Assembly (NCBI GenBank): GCA_019633425.1
Contig: WSUB01000040.1
Coordinates: 1 to 64,000 of the forward strand
DNA: 64,000 nt
Source of the DNA: Tulasnella sp. 424
Lineage: Eukaryota; Basidiomycota; Agaricomycetes; Cantharellales; Tulasnellaceae
Direction of reading: 5' to 3'
Under the pieces are notes generated by a model, which saw nothing but the letters and a program-made list of their open reading frames with translations, searched no databases and was not told where the DNA came from. A program made the translations under genes and the position numbers. Positions 40,067 to 51,970 of the stretch are shown piece after piece. The stretch's first letter is position 1, and every line of letters starts with the position of its first letter.

Positions 40067-43000
40067 TTGTTGTCCTTTTGCCATGTCGCCGTACACTGTA
40101 GCCCTAGTCCTTTCCTAAATCTAGCTCTTCTCATACCCTATTCCTTCGTGTTGCACTCAGGATGCGTCTGCATCGGCGGAATACGCTAACCTCCCTGCCC
40201 GTCCGTAAGATTTGAACCGTTCAGAAGGGTGTGGTTAAGAAGCTCTTGTGACCAGTGGTAGATCTAGAGCGGAGAGCGGAGTCGCAATCGTTTGCTTACC
40301 GGTGGGATGTGCAGGAAAGGAAGCAACGGAAAGCCGAATGGAAATTTCCCCCCGAAACCCCAAACTTCTTTTCAGGATCGAGTCGTCGGTGACCGGACTG
40401 GCGCTTATGATCGGCCCATTGACATGTCCCGGTAATGCTACAGCGGTCCTAGTAGCATTTCAGCTCATTACTCACATACCCCCTTCGCAAACGGGGACAA
40501 GAGGGGGTCGTCCGTCGTCGGGGGATCCCATTGATGATAACACTTCGACTCCTATCACTCAATATGTACTTCTCCGTTATTTTCTTCGAGTGAACAGGGG
40601 TAAGGTTGGGTCCGTCTTCCCGAAATCAGTATTCAACGTTTTCTTGAAGGTCGAGAGCCTGGTTCCCTTGCAACTACAAGAAGGGTTCAGCTCGGATTAA
40701 TGACTCTCGGTAATTCTTTGACTCAATTGGAACGATAATAGGGTGTCTTTGACCCCAGTGTTAGGCTGTATGCGCTATCAGGATGCCACAAACCTTTTGC
40801 ATTTTACACTCGTCGCTCAGCCAGCGGGGTCTACTAGTCGGTGAATCAAAGACAGACACCAGAACCCAGAACCCAAAACCCGCAAATCGATCGGCAAGCA
40901 TAATCTACCAGAGAGCTTCTTTCCTTCGCAACGGGCTCTCCCTCATGAGGTTAGTTATCTGCAGCAACTCTGACGTCATCAAAGCTACCGCTTCTGGTCA
41001 CCGAAGTCATCCTTGCCCTGGTTCGCTCTAATACTAAGTTTGAATCCCCGCTGGCGGTACCCCCGGGATTTGGAGGGCACAGTTTCACATTTCAAGTGAG
41101 AAAGTATTGAGGTACGTTCAAGTGGCACCCCATCCGAAGCTACCTACACGCCCCCCGGAATCGTACAGGAAGAGGAAAGGGAAGGTAGATGTCATGAAGG
41201 CTGGAACACAAGGTGCAGAAACACCTCTGTTGCCGGTGAGAGCCGAAAGCGACGGAGATCCGAGTCAAACTCCGCTTGACCTCGCGCCGGATTTTCCTTT
41301 GTCCGTCAGCCGAGCTTGGTCAGCGGCCTAACGGAGTTTGACCTCGCTTTCGGCTCTCACCGGCAACAGAGGTGTTTCTGCACCTTGTGGAATGTACATT
41401 ACGCCCGTGCGCACGGTCATGGCTCGAGAGGCCCAAAACAGCGGATCGTACGTGAGGCTTAAGAACGAGGTGTGTGAATATTTGCTCGAATGATCCACGC
41501 GCTCTACGCTGGCCAAGGTTCCTACTTCCGCCGTCGATTGTTATTACAGCGTCATCTCGACCACGTGATAGATGGTCACCCTTAGTAATTTGAGCTGCAT
41601 ACGTGCTATGACATGTGCTTGACTAGATTGAGACTAGAAGCGTCGGAGTTGAGGAAGGTCAGGATGCGGGTTGTCGAGCGGTGAACCCCGAAACCGAGAT
41701 AGTCCTCGGTCGTTGATGCTGGGTGTGAAAGCAGTTCCGGGTAGCAATGGATGAATAAATCGTCCAAGGGGTCGTTGACGCTGGTCGAAATCGAGAAATG
41801 CCTCGCCGCTCGGCTACTCGCTGAAAGAACGGGGCCGAGGTTTCGTGTTTATCGTCACCGCGCATCCCCACTACTGCTGATGTCAACTCGCACTCTCGAG
41901 CGCAGTAGAGTCAGGCAAGCTTACTGTTCATCCTTGATATGTGCATGAGACTAGTGCTTCCTAGTCTTGCTGTTTGATCGATTGATTTGTTTTCCTGTTG
42001 CAGAATGTAGCTCTGGCACCTGCTAGCTACATATTCTCTGAGCCCCACTTGTTCCTACCGCCCTATTGAAGATGTAACTTCATCGGCGGAAGAAGCTAAC
42101 TCTGCGCAGCGCCCGCGGGCTTTGAATGGTCCCGGTGGGTGGGGATAGGCATCCTCATGACCAGTGGTCAAGGGCAATGACGGGGTCTGAATCCATAGCT
42201 TGCCGGTGAACACCAAGGAGAAGGCAGGAGCGAGCTCAAGCTCCTCGCCGGATTCAAAGTCAAAATGGCTGCCGGCTTGATCCTTCGAAATCCGAGGCTT
42301 CTTTTCAGGGTCGAGGCCTGGACCGTCCCCCACGATCCGCCTGTCCAGGATGACCAATGTCTCAGCGTTTGGGTTGCAAACAGCTTATGTCGTGAGCCAA
42401 TGGAGAACTGAGGAGCAGCTCGAATTGACCTGTGTCCATCGGGCGGGCTCGATAAATAACGAATCGTCAACGTCGTCTGAAGCAGTCCCCCACCCCATGA
42501 CCCCTTCAAGGAAGACGGCGGTACACTTGTAAGTCTCTCCTCCAAAGATGTTCGTAGTGCGTTTAGCCCGACTTGGTGAAGTCAGCGCTTCGATGGGCTC
42601 GGGGCTTGAACTCAGTCTTTAGACTTCGGTGCTTCTTGGCCTAGATCTCGCTTTGGATGACTGATAAGGTACCTCAACCCCGGAAAGGGGCTAACCTATT
42701 CCAACAACCAGGGTTTATACGGTTTATAAACCGTTATCGTTCATATTACTCGGTTTGATTGGTCGACGTATCATCGACACCCACAAAGAGGAGCAGAGCT
42801 TGAGGAGTAGTGAGCGGGTTTTCCCATTTTCCATTCTTTTGCAGCCAATGCCATCAAACTAGCGACCCTTATTCACCAGTTATTTGGCCTCACTTTTGGC
42901 TCAGAGTTGGGTTTAAACGCTCGCAATTTGTACGGGGACTATTGGAGACCTTTGCTAGCATACGAACTATTCTGATTGTATTTGATTCCGGGCACTCCTC

Positions 43001-43927
43001 AGGGTGGAATTTTACACATCTTCCCGATGAATTTCTATAACTTAACTAGTTTAGGGAAACGATACTCTGAAGTAGTTAGGTATTTGAAGAACAGGTTGGT
43101 GTCTTATTGCCTGTTCTCCTGCGGACCGCCCCCGATCCCATGCTGCGAGCGCGAACGTAACCCGACAACGTGGAAAATCTGGGCCTCGAAGCTTTGAGTA
43201 AAGCGATGAAGCGCATATTTGATGTAAATTGAGTTTGCAACTGCATGTTGTTTTCTAGGTGTCAGTTACGGCTACTCAACTCATACCAATCGACATGCAT
43301 TGCACTCTCTGACACAAGGGTCTGGCTTTAGCATTGATTGAAAAACTAAACGGGGCAGAACTTCACGAGCGGCCTCCCGGAACCGGGGCTTCGATTCGGC
43401 TATGGTCAAATAAGCAAGCGCTCGGCAAACTAATTTGTTTGACGACTAAGCTCTACCCCTACCTTTGGCCGTCAAGCACCGGCTTTTACTATCTATCGGG
43501 GATGCAGAATAGCATAGATTGATCATTCAGTGAAAGTTGGGCAGAATGTATTGTTACTTGGTGTTAGGTGTCGGACGACCACTTCCAACGAATTCTTTGT
43601 CTTATCGCCGTATCCTGGGACCGGGTTTCCTCCCATTTCCAAGGCATCTGGTTGTGTTCGCTCTGATCTCTAGCCCAAATCAATTCGCGCGGGTACGCCA
43701 CATTTGCTTTCCACCATCATCTTGCAGTAGTCCTGTAACAGCAAGCTTTGCATCCCAAACAGCAACCTCGCTAACTATAAGCGGCAAAGCGGTAAGTCTG
43801 GGAGTTTGCTCCAATCTGGTGATATTGAGCTTTTGGATGAGTCCACAAATCTGAATCTTCACTGTCGGGTCGGAAAGTCAAATTGATCTCGTTGTCTCAC
43901 TGTGGAACACATTCGCCTTCTCCTTTC
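40067..43927. other. gene-poor segment of block 1 with fold-back element and repeat remnant
   Basis: No intact gene was found. Bases 40140-40760 match 50650-51270 in block 2. A third, more diverged copy of the same segment lies at about 42050-42690 (shared landmarks near CATCGGCGGAA and the run around TCTTTTCAGGGTCGAG). Open frames on the minus strand of these copies do not stay open between copies, so they are not supported as genes. The fold-back repeat at 41207-41389 is listed separately. Confidence 0.45.
41207..41389. repeat. fold-back element, 46-bp perfect inverted repeat
   Basis: Bases 41207-41252 are the exact reverse complement of 41344-41389. After a small asymmetric gap the stem continues with a further 11-bp match (41264-41274 with 41332-41342), leaving a loop of 57 bases. 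Block 2 lacks this element at the matching place, so it is an insertion in block 1 or a deletion in block 2. A transcript through it would form a nearly perfect dsRNA hairpin about 57 bp long. Confidence 0.85.
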
Positions 43928-44301
43928 ATGTCTTGTAAGCGCTGCCAACTTCGGGCTTAGTTGTCTCGCTGCAGACACGTCCGCTCTTCACTAGCTAATC
44001 CCAACAGACGATACCGAATGCAAATCAACGACTGGGTTCAAAAGCGTCGGTTGTTAGAAGTCATTAGTGAACCCGTTGCTTATGGGCCAGGCCGCACCCA
44101 GACCTGGGTTGCTCGCGTTAAAGTTCGGTGTATTCCGTTTCGACGAGCGCGCCGAGCGACTAACGCGGCACCGACACGTCGACGGTGACCGCCTGTCGGC
44201 AATGCAAAGGCCTTATCGGGCAAACCTACGTTGGCGAGGGCGAGTCCAAGTCTGCAGCCAATAATGCTGCTTGCTTCAAGACTGCGTTGCCCGTGGTGTG
44301 A
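43928..44301 (+). pseudogene. dsRBD miniprotein gene, type IIa, broken
   Basis: It is homologous throughout to the intact gene at 55725. The parts are a short first exon 43928-43934, the first domain half at 43995-44123 (YRMQINDWVQKRRLLEV, AYGPGRTQTWVARVK) and the second half at 44186-44301 (LIGQTYVGEGESKSAANNAA). The second intron has lost both its donor (GGTGGG in the intact gene, GTTCGG here) and its acceptor (no AG before the third exon). There is also no TATA box at the position seen in all six intact copies. Both changes point to a recently inactivated gene, unless unusual splice sites are used. Confidence 0.65.
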
Positions 44302-47259
44302 GGACTGATTGACGTTGCACGTACATTCCCCCGATGATCCGTCCGAACATGTATCAAACTTCCCAAATCCTTTATACTTCTTACCCCTTTCGGGCGCGCA
44401 TAGCGTTGGCTGAGCTTCGGGTTAGGCCGAACTGAGGCCCGATCGGCGGTGTGATAGAAAGGCTGGTCCCCGTAGCGCTTCCTCGGCTCGTCAAATACCA
44501 AACCCAGTTAACTCCGTGTTTCCTCGGATGTGGTATTCTAGTTTACTCGTTTATAGCTATTCAGGAAGTCTGCAGGTCTCAGATCTTGTAAGGAGCAAGA
44601 TTCATCGCATGGTATCCGGTAAGTTCAATATTAATGTTCCTCAGCATATCCCAGGCTCTCCCGGGCGTGCTTTGCGCAGGCGCCCTTTGTTGGAAGTCTT
44701 TTCTGAGTCGTGAACATGCATCCATATCAGGCGAGGAACCCTAATCGTGACCTCAAGCTCAAATCTACTCGGTCAGTATACTAGACGCTTAGAAGGTGTG
44801 ACAGAAATCCCGAGTCCCAATTCCGCCGAATGGGTATCAAGGCTGAATTCCAGGTACTGGTTGTCCCGGATATCGGTCAATTGCACAGGCACGCGCCTCT
44901 TATCTATTTGTGTTCAAGCTGGAAATGAAATATCCGATTAGCCGCATCTTCTGTTGGCCCTTTGGGGCTTCGGCAACTCTTTTCGTGGCGGAGCTGTCTC
45001 CTGGCGGGGCTTACCCATCGACTACTTTGGCACCCGAATGACAATGTCCCCTTCTCAGCAGCTCCAAATAGTCGATAGTATCACCGTCAGTAACTACTAT
45101 CTCAGTGTTTTCCTCGCGCGTTGGGCGACCAATCATCAATGTGCCCTCCCAGGACCCATAAGGCATGCCTCTCGGTGCCCGACACTCGGAATCATGGATG
45201 GCAATACTGTCGGATTGGGCAACATAGCCCGCTTCCCGAGAAGTATTCACCGTAACAGGACTTACGTATCCCCCTCCGGCGACCCGTGGTTCGAAGCTAA
45301 GAGGGTACTCTCCGGAAAAAGGCCCATTCTTTTCGCTTGCGCCGTGACTTTCTCTAGGGTCCGGGCGTGTACAACAAGACCCTCGAGTTGCAGTTCCCAC
45401 TTCTGGGCCGTGCAAACTCCGGGGCAAGATATTTCCCGTGCGTATTTCCTTTGCTTGCAGCCTGTCTCCTAACTTGATTTCGGTCAGAGGGTTTCTTAAA
45501 GTGAATCAGGGTACACGCCAATCACAGAGATGGAATGATAGCAAATTGTAATTCTACGCAAACAAGAGAGAGCTATCTGACGTTATTCGATCCGCAGGAA
45601 ATACTTCTGTCGCGTTCAAAAGGGTTAGAGTGAAAGAGTCACAAGTTGTAATGGTCCAGCCTAGTCCGAGTCAAGGTCCTAATTGTCCCTTGTCCCTGCA
45701 CAATGCATCTTGAATCCTACATTGGTACAGGCGCAAACTGGTGAGCGAGAATATTTGTGCCCGGAGCGAGCAATCGGGTGTTGATCAAAGGAATTCTGGT
45801 CCTTTGAAGGGGTGTTTGGCTTGTAAGTGTCCTGAAGAGCTTTTCACTAAAATCTTCAGTCCAGAACCGCCTCGGAACCTTCAGTCAGTTACAAGTCTAA
45901 CCTTGAAACTACCCGCCGCTCCCTCTTCAAGTTTAATAAAAATGCCCCCTGTCAGTTTAGGGCTTGCGCTAAGGGTGTGCTTCTCAACGGGAGTGCCTTC
46001 CATGGCGCCGGGAAAACCCGGCGCCCGAGATTCCCCGCGCAGGCGATCTTACATAATTTAAACTACTGATTTGTAAAGATTTGGCCCTCACCGCTCGACT
46101 GGAACACTCGAACCCCGTTATGTTAAGCCTTTCTTCATATCATCTGTTTTGCTTCGCGAAGCAGCGGTGCGGAGCTCTTCAGAGGACCGCTCCCTCGTAT
46201 TATTACCGGCCACATATAGTTAGGCATTTTACCCTGCACGGCAATCTGCGCTCCTTCAGCCCACACCAGAGCTCGGGAACTTTGATACCCAAGACTTGGG
46301 GCGAAACGCACCGAGCATTGAGTTCCCACACTATGTCCATGATTTTTGCACGGATGCAGGGAAATGAATAACGGATGGATCCAGGCATTAGGAATAATGA
46401 GTCGGGAGAGAATCTGAAACGACCTGCCAGAAAATGGGATCATCCTTTTCAGCTTCTCTCAATCGCTGGGATCATTTCTCGCTTGTAAGTGCAATTCGTG
46501 GTTTTGGGATTCACCTCAACTTCTGCGTCTTGGAGGATCTTCCCATGTCCCCGAAGTCTTGACCCATCCCCAATTCGCCTGATATGTTTCTGTATGTTAG
46601 AACGAGCCTTTATTACTCAGGTATATATTCAGAAGCTCAACGTCTCTTTTGTGTAGGTGAATTGTCCCGGATGGTTGCTGTATTGTATCGCAATTGCAAA
46701 ATGCTGGAATCACTGAGATAGACCGCCGGCCGGCCGAAAAACTGAATAAACAGAGGCGCAGCAAACTCCCGCGAAATTGGTGACAAGCACCCGCCATTTC
46801 TTTCATTACCACCGGCTTGGAACTCAGGGATCAAATTCACCGGAGCCCTTTCCCGTAGCCCTGGCAAACTTCTTCAAGATCTCCGCCGACCCAGAGGCAT
46901 TTAGACCAAAATAAAATAAGAATCGTAGAGAAAGTCTATAACACGCTGGCATAGTATAATCACCCGGTTGGCGTCTATTTTAGTTACGGGAATTGATAGA
47001 TTCAAGGCACACGTCACGATAGTCCACCCTCCCTGAGCCCAGAAGCTAGAACACAAATGTTGGGGTAACGCGTACGTTCCAGTAGTATCTTGGTATATTG
47101 AACGAGCTACTTCTGCACTCGGTGTCGTGAAAAGAAGGAAGAGAGAATCCGGACCCAGAGTGGGGTTCTGATGGGTATAAATGGTCATTTGTTGAAGTCC
47201 GTACACGCATCATTCCATTATTATACTCAGTCCCCCTCTTTTCTTCGAATTCTGCTCCT
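44302..47259. other. gene-poor segment with a faint dsRBD remnant
   Basis: Around 44609-44940 an ATG with a GTAAG donor is followed by RRPLLEVFSES and then stops. This resembles the RRLLEVISEP part of the type IIa dsRBD at 43928, with a possible second-half trace near 44750-44790. A long open frame on the minus strand at 45011-45427 overlaps another on the plus strand (44954-45472). Neither has a recognisable domain. Nothing else is supported. Confidence 0.35.
47176..47182 (+). promoter_or_regulatory. TATA box of dsRBD gene at 47260
   Basis: TATAAAT begins 84 bp upstream of the ATG. Confidence 0.5.
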
Positions 47260-47660
47260 ATGTCATGTAAGATCGACAGAATCTACCATCCCATTTTTTC
47301 GCTCACGTATCAGACCTTATCACCAGCTAACCCAAGCGAGCAATATCGTATGCACGTCAACGGTCTCGTCATGAAACGTTTGATCCAGATATCTTTTGAC
47401 GAGCCGAAGGAGTCGGGACCACAGCACGATACGACTTGGGAGGTCACCGTAACCGGTGAGCGGCCTTAAGTGGACTTGCCGAACCCCATTTTGCTCAACT
47501 TCTGACGGGAATTACAGTAATAGCCTGTAGCGAGTTCAAATGTCTCGTTGGAAAGACGTATTCAGGCCTGGGAAAGTCTAAGAGTGCGGCCAGCGACGCT
47601 GTCAGCAAGTTGCTCCTTCAAGATCGCGACTGCAGGACCAAGCTGGGCCTGATCCCGTAG
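47260..47660 (+). CDS. single-dsRBD miniprotein, type IIb, copy 1
   Basis: Three exons (47260-47266, 47327-47455, 47518-47660) with phase-1 introns encode 92 residues. The dsRBD runs from SEQYRMHVNGLVMKRLIQ through ESGPQHDTTWEVTVT (canonical GPxH loop) to LVGKTYSGLGKSKSAASDAV and LLLQD. The SKS in GKSKSAA preserves one of the usual lysines. A charged tail of about 12 residues follows the domain. The 7-nt first exon contributes only the start and one further residue. Its closest relative is the gene at 58450, and the shared sequence extends several hundred bp downstream. Confidence 0.78.
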
Positions 47661-50150
47661 GATGTGAACTGTTGGGGCCGGACTTCCCGCTCTCTCAGAT
47701 GTGGATTACAGGGTGTTCTTCGACGTAGTATTCATCTATATTGCTCTATTGCTACTTGGAACCTGATTGGCGATCTGTGGGGCCCGTTGTTCTAGCTTGT
47801 TCCGTGTTCCAGCGTCGCTGCAGTTTTCGCCTTTGTGAGACAACCTGCACTGACCGGCTCCCGGAAAGACTCCTCGGACTAGACAGTATGGAATACTTAG
47901 ACAGGTACCGATAAAACTTATTTCAACCAAACCTCAGTCGATTTGCCGCTGTAAGAAATCCCGGGGATACCAGACATCGACCGCCGACCACAGAGCTCAA
48001 CTAATAACGATCCCAAAGTCACACAAACACTACGAAATGGGCTGAAAATCCTCTTCCGAAAAGTCCAGGAGCGGATGCGAGCGAATGGAGCACTTGCCGC
48101 CCTACCCCCTCGGTGTCTCCGGCTCCTGTTTTCGACTTTCTATAACAACCATAATAAAATGGAGTGGATGGGCTTAAGGTCGGATCTTTGACCGAGCCTG
48201 AACCTACACATCCGTCTGCGACCTCCGCTACCCTTACAGGTGCCGAGGCTCAGCCAAGTGCAAGACCACGCCCTCGGACGTGACTGCTAAGCCTCGGCGG
48301 AAAGAACCTGTGTGGCCGGTATAAAATAAACAGGAAACCACGTGTAATGCATTTAGTTCATATTGATATGTACCATAGCTTGGCCGCCCCGTCGTTCATA
48401 AAGGGTCCTTTCAGTGACGCCAAGGTCAGGGCCGCGCGCCCAAACGTCGCTGTCTCTGCCCGCACAAGAACCTTGTCTTCCAATATAAAACGGGGTGTTG
48501 TAACCAATAAATAATTTACTGAATTCGATTTACTCGCAATTTCTAATCGCCTTCCGTGAGGGAGCTTAGCCAGCTGGGCATGCTTCTCGATTCTCTGACT
48601 GATAGCGAAGGCCTCCACCGTTTTGGCGCAGAAAGGCGTTGACTGGGAACGAAATAGTCAAATGTTATTCCTCGAAGACAGGAAACGTATTGGCAAAAGT
48701 CGTCCACTAGGTCCTTGGGGCTGTTGGAAATTAGGAAACGCCGAGCCGCTGAAAAAAATGGTGGTGAAGAGGCGGTCGCTGGCTTGTAGCCTTTGATCTG
48801 CCCGAAGAAGCGAAGGCGAAGGGAAAACGCCAACTAGCGTTGGCTGCCGGGTAATGCTGGTTTCAGGCTGGACTGACCCCTGAAATGCTCCAGGCACGCA
48901 ACACTTGCTTTCCCACCCTAGTGACCTCCAGTATTAACGTTGGTCAGTACATACATCTCACGTTCTATTCTCCGTTTTCGTCGTTCCAAAGAGCGCAGGC
49001 TGGGAATGCGTTCGAGAGTCGTTTGACATTATACGTATTTGACGCATGGCACGTGAGCGCCCACGTGCACCACAACCGCTCCGACTCCTCAAGTCTCGCA
49101 ATCACGCTCGCAATATTGGTTTTCGGGGCGCTTGCATCTCAGTACTCTGACAAGGCGGTCTATTTGCTGTAAGCGTTATATTTAAGTTGCGCAAGCCGCT
49201 GCCCCAGCTTGACTCGGAAGGCGGACCAAGATCACGTCGCTGGTTCGCGAGGACGCGGCTGGGGGGCGTAATTTAGCTACACCCATGGATTTCCAGCTGA
49301 TTCTACAGATTCGCCTTTCTTTGTGTCAGGTAGCCCATCCTGAGACTTAATCCTGTGCTGCTTTGCTCATTGCCTGGGCTTGCAGCTTGTGCGGTCGACT
49401 CATTCGGGTTTCTACTGGACGCTGACACCTTAATTGGCTTAATGTTCCTCACAAAGGACTGGTACGCATTGCCGAAGCATGAGGTTTATTTTTCTCTCGT
49501 CACCGCAAATCCCCTCGCCGCTGATTTCCCGCAGCGCGGACTTGTGCTCGCAGGCAACCGCAGTCTCGGCGAATCATCCCCATCGACTCAAAGCGAGGTT
49601 TCTATCCCTTCTCCACATACGGGTATGAGATTTTGTGCTAACCGGCATCAAAATGGGTGACACTGTGGGGGGATCTTGCAATTGCTTGGGAAATGGCCGC
49701 TCATCTGTCGGTTCAAGCTATTTTCCTGACACCCCATCATCGCTTCCGAATCATTTGACCATATTAACCCTTTATCCGTGCCATAGGAGCCTTTAGAAGG
49801 TCTAGCCGTTCATCAGAGACGGCTGTCTACGCTTGTGCAGCCACGTTCTAACGGACATTCCGAGGTGCCAACCATGAGGCGTAAAGCTGCCCTATCCCAA
49901 GACATTCGGATTGCGTTGCTCTCGGATCCTTCCTATTAATTTATCCGACGGCGTTTGTACATTATCAGACTCATCTGGACGACTTGTGAGCTGGCTGGGC
50001 TTTGGCGGCGAGCGTCATTAACTTCGTTCCCGTCACTCATTCTTAACCTTGCCGCGAGCTCCAGACTCTCCGCTTATACATCTCTTGGGTAGAGACTCAC
50101 TGGAGTTATTTCAAGAATCATTGAATGTCGAAAGCCTTGTGGACTGTTCG

Positions 50151-50157
50151 TATAAAG
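50151..50157 (+). promoter_or_regulatory. TATA box of dsRBD gene at 50226
   Basis: TATAAAG begins 75 bp upstream of the ATG. Confidence 0.5.
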
Positions 50158-50225
50158 TCAAGAACTGCTAACCTCTCCTTCAATCCTCATCTCTTCCATC
50201 TCCACTTCTCAGTTTTACGTCTAAA

Positions 50226-50608
50226 ATGTCCGGAGACGCGAGTAAGAGGCGACTGCCACATTCTGAGCGACTTTGACCAGGCCGCTCATGACTTTTCTAC
50301 CTTCTCAGATACTCAGTACTTCATGAAACTCGACAATAAAAAGCAACGTCAGATAGTCGAGTACACCGCGAATATTACTCAGTCCGGTCCCGGGAATCGA
50401 ACCGTGTGGACGTGTCAGCTAATCGGTGAGATTTTCATTCACGTCTGAGCTGCAGTACGGATGAAAGAAGGGATTCTAATTGACGCTTGCAGTGACCATC
50501 CCAAACGCCGCGCAGCGTGTATTCTTCGGCCAAGGATCTACCCAAATCCAGGCCAAGAATTCTGCCAGCCAAGAGGCATTGGAATGGCTTGCAATGTGTG
50601 GTCTCTGA
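50226..50608 (+). CDS. single-dsRBD miniprotein, type I, copy 2
   Basis: Three exons (50226-50241, 50309-50425, 50493-50608) with phase-1 introns encode 82 residues. It is the block 2 counterpart of the gene at 39682: exon 1 is 16 nt and exon 3 is 116 nt in both. Domain landmarks are TQYFMKLDNKKQRQIVEY, TQSGPGNRTVWTCQLI (the His of GPxH is replaced) and VFFGQGSTQIQAKNSASQEA. It differs from its partner at about half of the residues in exon 2 but is nearly identical around AKNSASQEAL. With both reading frames intact, purifying or diversifying selection rather than decay is likely. Confidence 0.78.
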
Positions 50609-51792
50609 CTGGCTGTCCTTTTGTCTTGTCAAACACTGTAGCCCTAGCTGTTTCCTAAATCTGGTTCCCGTGCTCTATTTGTTCATGTGTCGCCCTGTCG
50701 AAGTTGCAGCTGCATCGGCGGAATAAGCCAACCTCCCTGCGCACCCGTAAAGCTTTGAAAGGCTCAGCATGGCGGAGTTAGAGAGCTCCCGTGACTAGTG
50801 GCAGAGGGGTGAGCGGAGTCGCAATCAAATGCTTCCCAGTGAGATGAGCAAGGGCAAGGAAGCAACTGACTGAAGGAAAGCCGAATGGAATATTCCTCCC
50901 GAACCTCAGACTTCTTTCCAGGGTCGGGTTTTCGGTGACCGGACTGGCGCTTGCGATAGGTCCGTTGGCATGTACCGGTGATGCTACAACGGAATTTTCT
51001 AATTAACTTACCCCATGCCCAGATCGAGACCGGGGGAACAAGTGGAGGTTGTCCATCGTCAGGAGATCCATTGATAATGAGCACTTCGACTCCTATGGAC
51101 TCATATGGACAGACCCGTTATTACCCTCCAGTCAAACAAGGGGCCAGTTACGTGTTCTTGAAGGTCGAGAGCCTGGATCCCTTGGGCCTAGACGGATTAA
51201 GCTCAGACTTTAGACTTTCGGTGCTTCTTAGGAGTATAGGGTATCCTCGACCCGGGTGCTAAGCTGCATGCGGTCGCATGATATCACAACCTTTTTGCAT
51301 TTTACACTCGTCGCTTACCCCGTTGGGATAGTCGGTGAATCAAGGATAGAGACGCATGAAGACTAGAGTCCGGAACCCACAAGTCGATCGGATATAACCT
51401 GACAATCAGCTTCTCTCTTTCGCGACGGGCTCTCCCTCATGCGGTTAGTTGCCTATTGCCACCTTCACGTCATTGAGGCTGTCGCCGAGGTCATCTTGTC
51501 CTCATTCGTTTTAAGATGAAGGAATTTGAATCTCTGCTAGAAGTACCTGTAGTTTGGTAGAGTACAATTTCAAGTTTCAGGTGGGAGTTAGGCATTGGGG
51601 TGCGTTCTAGTGGAACCTTCTCGGGAGCTACCCGGATGTCCCAAACTTGAACCCAGCAGGAAGAAGCCAGGGGAAAAAAAAGTGAAGGCTGAAATAGACA
51701 TCACTTCCGCTGAGTAAAGACCTTACAGGTCGCAGAAAAAGGGTTCCATGAGACTTGGGAGTGAGGTGTCTGAGTATTATGTAGGTAGCTAG

Positions 51793-51970
51793 TACAGTCG
51801 GACCCCCAATAATGCATGGGTTTGGTGGACGGATTTTCTATGCATTATGGGGGGTATGCATAATCAAAGAGGGATTTTAGTGCGACCCATGGATTTGGTG
51901 GACTGAAATGCCATGCATTACGGGGGGTTATGCATTACTAGGTGTATGCATTATCGGGGGTCCGACTGTA
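51793..51970. mobile_element. MITE, pogo/Fot1-like termini
   Basis: A 178-bp element is bounded by 25-bp terminal inverted repeats (51793-51817 and 51946-51970, one mismatch). The core of the termini is CAGTCGGACCCCC, with flanking TA dinucleotides at both ends consistent with TA target-site duplication. Inside are several inverted and direct repeats of ATGCATTAT plus G-runs. It has no coding capacity. Termini of this kind are moved by Tc1/mariner-pogo transposases. Block 1 has no counterpart. Confidence 0.8.

Larger units (their letters stand above)
38030..48570. repeat. segmental duplication, block 1
   Basis: Diverged first copy of a 10-12 kb block repeated in direct tandem at about 48581-60910; boundaries are approximate. 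Clear long matches are 38030-41205 with 48581-51698, about 41400-41800 with 51730-52390, 43930-44300 with 55725-56117, 47260-48050 with 58450-59520, and 48420-48550 with 60770-60905. The first pair is the closest, at about 85-90 percent by eye. Block 1 carries dsRBD genes of type I (39682), IIa (43928) and IIb (47260). Confidence 0.65.

Noticed and set aside
42055..42545. Minus-strand frames containing a DPEKKP-like segment in the third copy of a repeat
   Set aside because: The matching positions in the copies at 40.2 and 50.8 kb are interrupted by stops and frameshifts in this frame. No intact gene can be built.
45011..45427. 138-codon minus-strand frame, fully overlapped by a 172-codon plus-strand frame
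   Set aside because: Both strands are open, there is no recognisable domain, no splice context and no copy elsewhere in the window to test constraint.
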